A DNA stretch of 64,000 bases from Candidatus Methanoperedens sp. (GTDB lineage Archaea > Halobacteriota > Methanosarcinia > Methanosarcinales > Methanoperedenaceae). The notes beneath the pieces were generated by a model. It worked only from the letters and a program-made list of their open reading frames with translations, was not told where the DNA came from and did not search any database. Shown here piece after piece: positions 37,073-46,799 of the stretch. The DNA is taken from assembly GCA_026552955.1 (NCBI GenBank), contig JAPMTS010000014.1, positions 124,001-188,000 of the forward strand, given 5' to 3'. How positions within the stretch are numbered: position 1 is the first letter of the stretch; each line of letters opens with the position of its first letter. The position numbers and the translations under genes are program-made.

Positions 37073-37415
37073 AATACACTGGAAAGCAAAGGCAAAAAAG
37101 ATATATTTTTACATAGTTACAAAGCCTTCTCACCGACCAAGTCTCAAACACTGAATCTTTGATTGAGGCATGGATAATGGCTTCGCACACTTTCTGGACG
37201 TTTTCGATTTCTTATAGGTATCTGGCCACTGTCGCTGTACCAAAAATCAAAAAAGCAGGAATTCACCAAATCTTGATAAATCCGGGGTCAAAAAGGAATG
37301 AGGCGCTTATTTATTTAAGAATTCAGATGGAAAAACATATAACCAAAAATGAACATAGTTATTTTGCACATAATCAGGGGGAAAAATTACGAGCGGCCTT
37401 TATAAAAATATCCTG
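37073..37415. other. Gap between THEP1 and universal stress protein genes
   Basis: AT-rich. TTTATTTAAGAATTC near 37309-37323 is a TATA-like candidate for the stress-protein cassette. A plus-strand open frame across it (37159-37455) has no recognisable protein signature. GGGGGAAAAATT at 37377-37388 may be the ribosome binding site and an unusual start for the next gene. Confidence 0.35.
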
Positions 37416-37865
37416 GTGGCAACAGATGGGTCAGAACATACTGAAAAAGCAATAATCCATGCAATTGAGTTAGCAAAGCTCACGGGAGCACAGCTTCATG
37501 CAGTGTATGTGATCAGCATTATCTCCCCTCCTGAAAATCTGGACATTAAGACCGACTATGATTCTGGATCATCAGTTTCTATTGATGCATCCATGGATGG
37601 ATTAAAGAAGATACTTCAACTGGATGGGGATAAAGCAATAAGATCCATAGAGGAAAAGGCAGCGATAGAGGGTGTAACTGTCAGGAAATGGATCCTGGAA
37701 GGGCAGCCTGCAAAAGAGATACTGAGGCTTGCCGAAGAGCAATCATTTGATCTGATAGTAATGGGAACGCTGGGCAGAGGCGGGATCGAAAAATTCCTGC
37801 TTGGAAGCGTGGCAGATAAAGTGATCAGGGGTTCAAAGATCCCTGTGTTGACCGTGAGAAAATAG
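37416..37865 (+). CDS. Universal stress protein (UspA family)
   Basis: The 149-residue protein has VATDGSEHTEKAIIHAIELAK and the ATP-binding motif LIVMGTLGRGGIEKFLLGSVADKVI. The in-frame DNA before the GTG at 37416 encodes LYKNIL, the first beta strand of the fold (YKNILVATDGS). The true start is therefore probably upstream, where no ATG, GTG or TTG exists after the stop at 37373; ATT 37386 behind GGGGGA is the best candidate. It ends 19 nt before the 21-residue peptide gene and leads the radical SAM cassette. Confidence 0.85.
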   Translation: MATDGSEHTEKAIIHAIELAKLTGAQLHAVYVISIISPPENLDIKTDYDSGSSVSIDASMDGLKKILQLDGDKAIRSIEEKAAIEGVTVRKWILEGQPAKEILRLAEEQSFDLIVMGTLGRGGIEKFLLGSVADKVIRGSKIPVLTVRK

Positions 37866-37867
37866 AA

Positions 37868-37875
37868 AGAGGAGG
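37868..37875 (+). promoter_or_regulatory. Very strong ribosome binding site of the 21-residue peptide
   Basis: AGAGGAGGTGA just before the ATG at 37885 is a near-complete anti-16S match, the strongest in this part of the window. It implies high translation of the tiny peptide. Confidence 0.75.
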
Positions 37876-37884
37876 TGAAAAAAA

Positions 37885-37950
37885 ATGAAAATCAGAAAGA
37901 TTAAGAAAGTATCAAGAGGAACATGCAAATGCAAATCCTCATGCGCGTAG
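37885..37950 (+). CDS. 21-residue Cys-rich peptide, candidate precursor of a modified peptide
   Basis: The frame encodes a basic leader-like half (MKIRKIKKVSRG) and a compact Cys core (TCKCKSSCA) with three Cys, then TAG. It sits behind an exceptional ribosome binding site, 19 nt after the stress-protein gene and upstream of a radical SAM/SPASM enzyme. These are features of RiPP precursor genes, such as sactipeptide or ranthipeptide precursors. Length is very short for a precursor, and no family is recalled. Confidence 0.6.
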   Translation: MKIRKIKKVSRGTCKCKSSCA

Positions 37951-37991
37951 AAATGTCGGGAATAATTCGCACAACCTGAGAGAACCGGATG

Positions 37992-38042
37992 AATTGACGG
38001 GAGACGTTGTATCTATTGTGTAGATATATCCGTCTCTCAATT
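37992..38042 (+). promoter_or_regulatory. Stem-loop between peptide gene and maturase genes
   Basis: AATTGA-CGG-GAGACG (37992-38006) pairs with CGTCTC-TCAATT (38031-38042), leaving a three-base bulge. The loop contains a second short hairpin, TATCTA/TAGATA. A hairpin directly after a precursor gene often protects or partly terminates the message so that the peptide is made in excess over the enzymes. That role is inferred here. Confidence 0.55.
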
Positions 38043-38082
38043 ACCAATGATCCAAATAATAAAAAGAGAGTTTGATCGATAG

Positions 38083-38247
38083 ATGACAAAACAAGAAATT
38101 AATCCTTATGTAACCCTTATTTGCACCCACTGCGATTTCTACAAGGAGGATGATACACAGCTTGAATGCGCCGCCTTCAAGGTTTTAAAAGCCATGCTCC
38201 AGGAGGGCAGGATTACACCCGTTGAGATAAAGGATGCCTTGCGGTAA
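38083..38247 (+). CDS. 54-residue Cys-containing protein of the radical SAM cassette
   Basis: The product starts MTKQEINPYVTLICTHCDFY and has a further Cys in LECAAFKVLKAM. The helical tail is EGRITPVEIKDALR. It overlaps the radical SAM start by 14 nt, so they are translated together. It could be a second peptide substrate or a peptide-carrier/recognition partner. From memory, methanogen genomes pair small Cys proteins of similar size with radical SAM enzymes. Confidence 0.65.
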   Translation: MTKQEINPYVTLICTHCDFYKEDDTQLECAAFKVLKAMLQEGRITPVEIKDALR

Positions 38248-39463
38248 ATTTCCCTTGTTGGCGCCGGGTCATATCCTGCGTGAGCTTGAATCACCTGTTG
38301 TTTATAATATCTCTCGGGATGAGTTGTACGAACTTGATGATGAGGCGTTCCAGTTTTTAAAAAAATGTAATGGTATGACCCCTTTCCCGGATCTGTTCCT
38401 GAAGGAAAAAAGGGATGAAAATATTGATTTCATGCTGGATGAGGGGATTATCAATTTCACCGAGGGAAATGAAATAAAAACGATCAAATCTCCCCATTCA
38501 CCTATTCCCTCCCTTCGGTATCTTCTGTTAAATATCACAAATAAATGCAATCTCAAATGTAAGCATTGTTATCTCCCGGATCCTGGAAAACGTGAGATTG
38601 ACCCTGGTATTTTTGAAAAAGCAGTGCAACAATTTGAAGAAATGGGTGGTTTGAAACTCATGATATCTGGTGGTGAACCGCTGATCCATTCAAGATTCTG
38701 GGAACTTATGGATATACTGCCATCGTATGAATTGAATGTGGTTATCCTGTCAAACGGAACTCAGATAGACAAGACCACAGCCAGGAAATTATCCCGTTAT
38801 GTTCATGAAGTGCAGATCAGTATCGACGGTATCCGTTCCCATGATCTTCTGCGAGGAAAAGGTTCGTATGCCAGGTCTATGAAAGGCATTTCTCGCTTAC
38901 ATGAATCCGGGATACCCATTTCGATCGCCACTATGATACATAAATTCAATACTGATGAGTTTGATGAGATGGAAAAGCTTTTTTCAACGATGGGAGTGAT
39001 CTCATGGGGCGTTGATGTTCCCTGTGTTGTGGGTAAGCTTTGCGAAAACAGGGATTTTGTTCTCGATTTGAAGGAGGCAGCCAAATGCTTAAAATACGGG
39101 TTTGGAGCCGGCGCACATGAAAGCACGGGAGATCTCACATGCGGTTCGCACCTCTGTTCGGTAGCTTCCGACGGTTGCGTCAGTAAATGTGGATTTTTTG
39201 AAAATGAACCAGCAGGAGATGTTCGTGATCTGCGGTTAGCATGGGAGAACATCTGCACGACCAGCTTATGGAGACTTGATGAACTTGAATGCAAAGAGTG
39301 TGCGGTGCTTCATGAATGCAAAGGCGGATGCAGGTTCAGGGCAAAGCAATATAAAGGAATACTTGCCCCTGATCCTTTGATGTGCTATGCTAATTTGCCT
39401 GGTGGAAGGAAGTACGAGCAGGATGTTAAGAAAAGAATTTCTCCACCTAAAGGAATGGTGTGA
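38234..39463 (+). CDS. Radical SAM/SPASM peptide-modifying enzyme
   Basis: The 409-residue enzyme has an N-terminal PqqD/RRE-like region (residues about 15-75: YNISRDELYELDDEAFQFLKKC). The radical SAM core has CNLKCKHCYLPDPG (CxxxCxxC) and MISGGEPLIHSRFWEL. A C-terminal SPASM-type domain with many Cys (CGSHLCSVASDGCVSKCGFF, CKECAVLHECKGGCRF) would bind extra 4Fe-4S clusters. This architecture is that of RiPP maturases making thioether or C-C links. The two small Cys peptides upstream are likely substrates. Confidence 0.88.
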   Translation: MPCGKFPLLAPGHILRELESPVVYNISRDELYELDDEAFQFLKKCNGMTPFPDLFLKEKRDENIDFMLDEGIINFTEGNEIKTIKSPHSPIPSLRYLLLNITNKCNLKCKHCYLPDPGKREIDPGIFEKAVQQFEEMGGLKLMISGGEPLIHSRFWELMDILPSYELNVVILSNGTQIDKTTARKLSRYVHEVQISIDGIRSHDLLRGKGSYARSMKGISRLHESGIPISIATMIHKFNTDEFDEMEKLFSTMGVISWGVDVPCVVGKLCENRDFVLDLKEAAKCLKYGFGAGAHESTGDLTCGSHLCSVASDGCVSKCGFFENEPAGDVRDLRLAWENICTTSLWRLDELECKECAVLHECKGGCRFRAKQYKGILAPDPLMCYANLPGGRKYEQDVKKRISPPKGMV

Positions 39464-39695
39464 TGATCTTTTCTGGGCGCTATGAAAAATGAAGGTAAAT
39501 ACGATATGTACATGATGAATGCCGATAGATCAGATAACCATGATATTACTCCGAATTACTTCCCTCCCGCTTTTCTGGTTCATTCACCAATTTTTTCTAA
39601 GAACGATTCAGCCATATTCTTCATAGGCTGAGAAATTTGCGCCTCAAATGAAATAAATGACCACAACAAACAATTGGAAAAGACATCTGAAAAAG
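39464..39695. other. Non-coding gap after the radical SAM gene
   Basis: No convincing gene. A short open frame from 39657 (34 codons) ends inside the structured element that follows and contains TPLNGVVSVRITIPPSG, which might be the last residues of a TnpB, but this is weak. Confidence 0.35.
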
Positions 39696-39790
39696 ACGCC
39701 ACTTAACGGCGTTGTGTCCGTAAGGATTACAATCCCACCATCCGGGTCTGTCCCCGGATGAAGAGAAGTGAAGGAGAAATCTGAAGAATC
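39696..39790 (+). ncRNA. Three-hairpin structured RNA, possible right end of an IS605-type element
   Basis: Hairpin 1: ACGCC-ACTTAAC-GGCGT. Hairpin 2: TTGT, TCC-GTAA-GGA, ACAA, with a GNRA tetraloop. Hairpin 3: CATCCGGG-TCTGTC-CCCGGATG, a perfect 8-bp stem. A purine-rich tail follows (AAGAGAAGTGAAGGAGAAAT). Compact hairpins followed by a purine-rich end resemble omega-RNA/right-end regions of TnpB elements. The matching tnpA/tnpB fragments lie 3.1 kb upstream. Confidence 0.45.
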
Positions 39791-39887
39791 TTGTTTTCGT
39801 GATTCATCCCGCTGATTTTACCAAACTGGGGTTGGTTGCGCTTTATCACGATAACTTAATTATTAGTGCAGATTCAATTTGTGATAG

Positions 39888-42134
<2,247 letters not shown>

Positions 42135-42344
42135 AGGTCTGCACAGGCTTCTCACAGGGAGAGAAACGGTAAGCTAATCTGGTAGCGAGGGGATTTTCTT
42201 CCCCACACTCCCTGGCATTCCGCACAAAACGGTTTTCGGAAATCATCGGTGCAGTCAGATTGAACCAGTTTAAATGAACAGAGAATATTGTGTTCATCAA
42301 AATCAAATAGCAGAGCTAAATAATCTGCAGGTCTAACAAAAATT
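42135..42344. other. Gap after katG
   Basis: No supported gene. A minus-strand frame (42152-42352) encodes FAECQ-like residues with two Cys but has no clear start or family. It may be debris from an old insertion. Confidence 0.3.
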
Positions 42345-42690
42345 TTATTCAAGTGGGAATGAACGTTCCAAGCTGAAGTATACTGAATATTTCTGCTGTC
42401 TTTTTTCCCATCTCTTCAATGTATCATTCTTTTTGTTCTTTTCTACTATTTTGTCATTGTAAAGCAAACCAAGCCTCATTTCGTCCAGGTACTCGGCCAG
42501 TTTTTTAATAGACAGACTCTTATCGTTGATTTCATGGAGAAGGTAGTTGTACAACAATAATCCCGTCACACAAAGAAACACATGAGCTCTGATTTTTCGA
42601 TCTTTCCTATACCAACAAAAATCTTGTCGTATCGCTTTTCTTTTGAATACTTTTCTCCTGTATTCTTGTATATATATCAAAGGTATGCGG
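42345..42690 (-). pseudogene. C-terminal remnant of a transposase (IS4/IS1634-like)
   Basis: The minus strand encodes KDRKIRAHVFLCVTGLLLYN, then EYLDEMRLGLLYNDKIVEKN and LKRWEKRQQKYSVYFSLERS. This is the conserved C-terminal segment of IS1634/IS4-type transposases. The N-terminal catalytic part is missing, and the upstream open frame runs into the tRNA gene, so the gene is dead. Confidence 0.65.
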
Positions 42691-42724
42691 GACGAAAGTA
42701 TTCGGATTTGAACTAATTGCAAAG

Positions 42725-42809
42725 CGCCGAGGGGGAGATTTGAACTCCCGCTGTGCGTAGCACAACCGGTTTTCAAGACCGGCGCCTTAGGCCGCTGGGC
42801 TACCTCGGC
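42725..42809 (-). tRNA. tRNA-Ser (anticodon UGA)
   Basis: The minus strand folds as a class II tRNA. The acceptor stem is GCCGAGG / CCTCGGC with discriminator G. The D-arm is GCCCAGCGGCCTAAGGC, and the anticodon arm CCGGTCTTGAAAACCGG has anticodon TGA. A long variable arm (TTGTGCTACGCACAGC) and T-arm GGGAGTTCAAATCTCCC follow. The long variable arm and the discriminator base are serine features. No CCA is encoded. Confidence 0.95.
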
Positions 42810-42932
42810 ATATTTCCTGCGGAATGGTCGGCATGGTTTATTAATATTGCCTACATGGAAACATTTAAACTCATTCGATAATTATTGACCATACAATAGA
42901 ATATATGATTAAATGATATTACAGAGGAAAAA

Positions 42933-43256
42933 ATGACAAATTTATTACTTGTCCTTTCAAAGGACCCATACACAACAGAAACTCCCGACCTTGTACTTGA
43001 TATCGGGCTGAATGCAAAGGAAAAAGGAAACGATGTCTCGTTCTATTTAATAGAAGACGGCATAACAGCTGCAAGAAAATCAGAATTCGGGAATAAACTC
43101 GCAGCAGCGGAAAAGAAAGGCATCAAGATATTTGCAGACGATAAAGCGGTACTTTCAAGGTCACTTACTGACAAATTAATTAGCGGGGTTGAAATAAAAG
43201 AAATCGGAACACTTCTTGATTATATCATGGAATATGATAGAGTCGTGTGGTTTTAG
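42933..43256 (+). CDS. DsrE-family protein (first of three)
   Basis: The 107-residue protein has the DsrE/TusC-type Rossmann-like pattern (LLLVLSKDPYTTETPDLVLD, GNDVSFYLIEDGITAARKS). It has no Cys, like non-catalytic subunits of TusBCD/DsrEFH sulfur-relay hexamers. It ends DYIMEYDRVVWF. The next gene starts 9 nt later. The three genes probably form one complex for sulfur transfer, perhaps tRNA thiolation or cofactor sulfur. Confidence 0.75.
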   Translation: MTNLLLVLSKDPYTTETPDLVLDIGLNAKEKGNDVSFYLIEDGITAARKSEFGNKLAAAEKKGIKIFADDKAVLSRSLTDKLISGVEIKEIGTLLDYIMEYDRVVWF

Positions 43257-43264
43257 GTGATACT

Positions 43265-43633
43265 ATGACAGATAAACAGCTTACGATAGTTTCAATAAAC
43301 GGTCCCTACAGGGATGAAGGTGTATTCACGATGATGAGGCTTGCCCATGCGGCAAAAGAAAAAGGAATAACGGTCAATTTCTTCAACTATCTTGATGCCA
43401 CAGTGATCGCTCACAGGGACCAGGCACCAAAAGAGTTTCCCCCCATTGAAACAATTTTTGGGACAATCGTCAAAAAAGGCATAAAGCAGCCCAAAGCTGA
43501 TGCCATTGCATGTATAAAATGCACGGATGCAAGGGGTGTTACAAAGCAGCAGACTGAAGGCGTCATAATCGGCGGACTTTATGACCTTGGCGAATGGACC
43601 GGAGAATCGGATAAAACAATACTCATCGGGTGA
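43265..43633 (+). CDS. DsrE-family protein with Cys motif (TusD/DsrE-like)
   Basis: The 122-residue protein starts MTDKQLTIVSINGPYRDEGV and contains IACIKCTDARG at about residue 85, the likely sulfur-accepting Cys. It would be the catalytic member of the trio. I chose ATG 43265 over the GTG at 43247, which lies inside the upstream gene. Confidence 0.75.
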   Translation: MTDKQLTIVSINGPYRDEGVFTMMRLAHAAKEKGITVNFFNYLDATVIAHRDQAPKEFPPIETIFGTIVKKGIKQPKADAIACIKCTDARGVTKQQTEGVIIGGLYDLGEWTGESDKTILIG

Positions 43634-43638
43634 TTAAA

Positions 43639-44013
43639 ATGAGCAAGAAAGTAAATGTTATTGTAACACAACCTCCTTATGGAAAAGAAGATGCATTTTC
43701 GGCAGTTCCGCTGGCTGCTTCACAGGTTGCAGCAGGGAATGAAGCCTCATTGATCTTCGTAAGCGGGGGTGTCCATTCAATAGTGAAAGGACAAAAAACA
43801 GGATATGGAGACCTTGCGGTATGGTTCAAGGATGTACCGTCAGTAGAAGCTGAAATCACCAAGAACAGAGAACTTGTAAGGTTCTTTGCGCTTGACAGGG
43901 ATGTGGCAAAACGCACTATTTCCGATTCCGAGATCATTTCAGGGATAAAAAAGATAACACTTCCTGAATTGACGGACATGATACTTGAAGCGGATGTGAA
44001 CCTGGTATTTTGA
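43639..44013 (+). CDS. DsrE-family protein (third of three)
   Basis: The 124-residue protein starts MSKKVNVIVTQPPYGKEDAF and has ASLIFVSGGVHSIVKGQKTG and LELTDMILEADVNLVF-like ends typical of DsrF/DsrH members. It has no Cys. Start ATG 43639 lies 5 nt after the preceding stop. Confidence 0.72.
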   Translation: MSKKVNVIVTQPPYGKEDAFSAVPLAASQVAAGNEASLIFVSGGVHSIVKGQKTGYGDLAVWFKDVPSVEAEITKNRELVRFFALDRDVAKRTISDSEIISGIKKITLPELTDMILEADVNLVF

Positions 44014-44085
44014 AGAAGTATCTTTCTTCCACAGGATTTTATTATAATGGAAACCAGTGAAAGAATCAACTCAATATGAAATAAT

Positions 44086-44400
44086 ATGAGAATATTATCA
44101 GATCTGGATAAAAAGATCCTTGCAAAACTTGCGCCTGAACTTGAAGGCGCAACAGGCCCTGCGCCCGGGCATGATTACAAGTTCATCCTGCTTCCGGTCT
44201 CACATAAATTATCAGAATCCCCGGAGGATTTTGCCAACAGAGCCAACAGGTTGACAGATGAAGAGCTTGTCTACCTGATCGATCTTATTTTGCAGGGCGA
44301 GGAGGATGTACGCTCACTTGCTGAGGGGGATTATGATGCACTTCTTGAGATGATCGAGAAAAGGCTACCGGAAAAAGCCAAAGAACTAAAAGATTTTTAA
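44086..44400 (+). CDS. Small conserved protein, paralogue of the 19588-19926 gene
   Basis: The 104-residue protein has ILAKLAPELEGATGPAPGHD, LLPVSHKLSESPEDFANRAN and EELVYLIDLILQGEED. The order and spacing match the 112-residue partner of marker protein 8. It follows the DsrE trio by 72 nt and converges with SAM synthetase, sharing adjacent stops. Function unknown; both copies lie beside methane-metabolism genes. Confidence 0.7.
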   Translation: MRILSDLDKKILAKLAPELEGATGPAPGHDYKFILLPVSHKLSESPEDFANRANRLTDEELVYLIDLILQGEEDVRSLAEGDYDALLEMIEKRLPEKAKELKDF

Positions 44401-45600
44401 TCAGCATACAGGTATTTTCCCGTATGCCAGCTCCATGCAGAACTCCTGGATATTCGAAAGTTCTCTGTCTATGACCTCATTGATTTCTTTTTCCACACTC
44501 TCAAGCGTTCCTCTCTCCATGATGGCCTGCGCCGCAGCTATCTTTGGCTGGTCGATGGGCTCCCCTATCTGGCTCAAAAGCCACACATAGACCTCTTTGA
44601 TGTCAGGGACATTGACATATATTTCATTTGCTATCCTGTGGCTTAAGACATTGTAGATCTTTCCCACATGGCTCACAGGATTTTTCCCCGCAGCAGCTTC
44701 ACTGCTCACCGGCCGGTTAAGGGGAATGATACCGTTCACACGGTTCCCGCGTCCCACCTGGCCTGAATCTGCGTCCTCTGCTGAAGTCCCCGTTACTGTA
44801 AGATAAATACCGCCCATGCCACGCCCTTCCCTATCAAGCGTGTTCAGGGAAATGGATGGTTCAAATCCAGTTCTTCCAATGACATACATTTTTATTTCTT
44901 CAAGAAGTTCATCTTTTTTCCTGAAATACTCAGATTCTGACCCAATGAACATATCGATAAGGGGGTCTGCAATGGTCAGGTCAAGTTTATTTTTTTCCCG
45001 CAAACCCATGACTTTAATATCCTCGCCAGATTCGGGAAATCTTTTCTTGAAATCCTTTGAGTTCAAATATCGCTCTGTTTCAAGCACCAGGGTCTCTGTA
45101 GGCGTCATAGGAGCATATCCAACAGCAGCGGAGGTATCATTCGCACCAAGTATCGTATCTTTTCTCTTGAATATGTCGGTTAGTTCTGATGAACCCCTGG
45201 CAATTTCAACCTGATAATGAATAGAATCGCCGTTTACAAACCGAAGGTTATTTTTTATCCATTCTTTTGCGGCGTCTATCGCAATATTATTGACATCAAT
45301 GACCTCATCTCCAACCTCAAAAGTAGCTCTGTCCCCAAAAATGATACGCATAGGTTTCAGGATCACACCCCCCTGGAATTTTGTTTTCACTTCGCCTGCA
45401 ACAAGCATCCCCTTGTCGATATTGTGGTGCATTACCGTGCCGAACCTGTCAAGGTATTCCCTGCATAGATCGACCGAAACCTGATTCATTATGGAATCGC
45501 AAATATAATCAGGATGACCAAGTCCTTTTCGTTCAACGACTTCGACTTTGCGGCCTGTAACTGGTGTTGCGCCGAGTTCTTCGATTTCGATGTTTCGCAT
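44401..45600 (-). CDS. mat: S-adenosylmethionine synthetase, archaeal type
   Basis: The 399-residue protein starts MRNIEIEELGATPVTGRKVE and has VERKGLGHPDYICDSIMNQVS, GRGNRVNGIIPLNRPVSSEAAAGKNPVSHVGK-type ATP/Met-site segments, and NTLDREGRGMGGIYLTVTGT. It is the divergent archaeal MAT, unlike bacterial MetK. It makes AdoMet for methylation and radical SAM enzymes. I start at ATG 45600; a 5-residue longer frame lacks support. Confidence 0.95.
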   Translation of the reverse strand: MRNIEIEELGATPVTGRKVEVVERKGLGHPDYICDSIMNQVSVDLCREYLDRFGTVMHHNIDKGMLVAGEVKTKFQGGVILKPMRIIFGDRATFEVGDEVIDVNNIAIDAAKEWIKNNLRFVNGDSIHYQVEIARGSSELTDIFKRKDTILGANDTSAAVGYAPMTPTETLVLETERYLNSKDFKKRFPESGEDIKVMGLREKNKLDLTIADPLIDMFIGSESEYFRKKDELLEEIKMYVIGRTGFEPSISLNTLDREGRGMGGIYLTVTGTSAEDADSGQVGRGNRVNGIIPLNRPVSSEAAAGKNPVSHVGKIYNVLSHRIANEIYVNVPDIKEVYVWLLSQIGEPIDQPKIAAAQAIMERGTLESVEKEINEVIDRELSNIQEFCMELAYGKIPVC

Positions 45601-45720
45601 CCTTCCAAACTCCAATCAATAGATGAACCTGCATGGATAAATAGATGATTTATTTTAGGGATTTTCTGACAAATGCCTGGGAGGACCAATGAGAATGAGT
45701 TCACAAACCGTAGTGAGACT

Positions 45721-45880
45721 CTATTTCAACGGGATAATATTGATAGGATTCGGCTTCCATGAAATCACCAGGCTGCGCGCCCCCTCATGTCCTCATAGCC
45801 GCCCCGGGTTACGTCAGCTGTGACGTGCCGGGAATCAATCGATTCGAGGTGCGCCGAGGTTTCAGCGAAAATAAAGAGCC
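45721..45880. repeat. Interspersed hairpin repeat, copy 1
   Basis: Core of GC-rich repeat: TATTTCRACRGGAT, the ...CATAGCCGCCCCGGGTTACGTC block, and CGCCGAGGTTTCAGCGAAAATAAAGAGCC. Variable hairpin: GAATC-AATC-GATTC. Left end of the array. Confidence 0.8.
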
Positions 45881-45944
45881 CTGGCAATTTGAAACCCCGG
45901 ATGGACGCAGATATAAATTATTGAAAAAGACATGGTATCTACAT

Positions 45945-46295
45945 TCAGGTATCCCTTATTTTAAAAACCTTGTCTTTCAAAATAATAAATTTCTTATAGA
46001 CTTCTGTCGATTTCAACAATGTTTCAAGCAAATGCATCCTTATAGCACTATTTGTGGTTGAAGCCCTTATCAATATTACTCCACTTGATGGTTTCTCCAA
46101 TCTGAAAACAAGTTCACCAAAATCCTTATCGTCGGTTATCAAGACTCTTCTTTCTTTGTTTGCTTTGTCCAGAACTTCTTCATCAGATGCAGATGGTTTC
46201 CAATCACCCACAAAAATAACATCATATCCTGCTGCATTCAATAAATTTGAAAGTCTCTTGCCTGAGCATTCATCCACCAGAAATTTGACTTTCAA
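45945..46295 (-). CDS. DUF5615 (PIN-like) toxin
   Basis: The 116-residue protein has VKFLVDECSGKRLSNLLNAAGYDV and VLITDDKDFGELVF, the paired acidic motifs of the DUF5615 PIN-like group. VILIR lies near the C-terminus. Such proteins are probable RNases. Its ATG overlaps the stop of the DUF433 antitoxin gene by 4 nt. Confidence 0.82.
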   Translation of the reverse strand: MKVKFLVDECSGKRLSNLLNAAGYDVIFVGDWKPSASDEEVLDKANKERRVLITDDKDFGELVFRLEKPSSGVILIRASTTNSAIRMHLLETLLKSTEVYKKFIILKDKVFKIRDT

Positions 46296-46543
46296 GCCGT
46301 TTCCACCATCGGTATAATTTGTTCTCCGGCTATGACTTCAGAAACATAAGTCAGTGCTGCCCTGATGTCTTCTTCTGTAATATTCGGATATTCTTCCAGG
46401 ATATCGCTTATGCTCATCCCATCCGCCAGTCTTTTAAGTATGGCATCAACAGGAATTCTGGTACCCTTAATAATAGGTTTTCCAACCATTATTTTGGGGT
46501 TTACTACTATTCTTTCTTCCATCTCTATAATAGTTGGATTCAA
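46292..46543 (-). CDS. DUF433 antitoxin
   Basis: The 83-residue protein has the DUF433 signature VVNPKIMVGKPIIKGTRIPVDAILKRL and LEEYPNITEEDIRAAL. This is a helix-turn-helix antitoxin that pairs with DUF5615 toxins. The pair is a type II toxin-antitoxin module lying between two repeat copies. Confidence 0.85.
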   Translation of the reverse strand: MNPTIIEMEERIVVNPKIMVGKPIIKGTRIPVDAILKRLADGMSISDILEEYPNITEEDIRAALTYVSEVIAGEQIIPMVETA

Positions 46544-46591
46544 ATCTATTATAGTTTTGTGTGTTTATTTCGACATGGTTTTAAATAAGTT

Positions 46592-46701
46592 CCCAGGCTG
46601 CGCGCCCCTCATGTCCCCATGGCCGCCCGGGGTACGTCCGCTTTGACGCACCGGGAATCGACTGAGTTGATGGGCGCCGAGGTTTTATCGAAAATAAAGA
46701 G
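46592..46701. repeat. Interspersed hairpin repeat, copy 2
   Basis: Variable hairpin: ATCGACTGAGTTGAT; core GGGCGCCGAGGTTTTATCGAAAATAAAGAG. The downstream part is interrupted by the IS66-type element. Confidence 0.8.
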
Positions 46702-46799
46702 CGCTGGCGATTTGAAAGCGCGGATGAATAGGTATCGACACAAATGTTTGTCATAAAGCGCTTATGCTTTGCGTTTTTATATGAAAAAAACGTATTTGT

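Noticed and set aside
37159-37455. 98-codon plus-strand frame before the stress-protein gene
   Set aside because: It overlaps the stress-protein start in another frame, and the product has no recognisable signature.
42152-42352. 66-codon minus-strand frame after katG
   Set aside because: Some protein-like residues (CAECQ) but no start signal, family or conservation evidence; could be debris.
45759-46061. Open frames within the interspersed repeats (for example those reading MRAEVSAKIKS in several copies)
   Set aside because: Copies differ by frame-breaking insertions and deletions and by changes that keep hairpin pairing, not codons. They are not protein genes.
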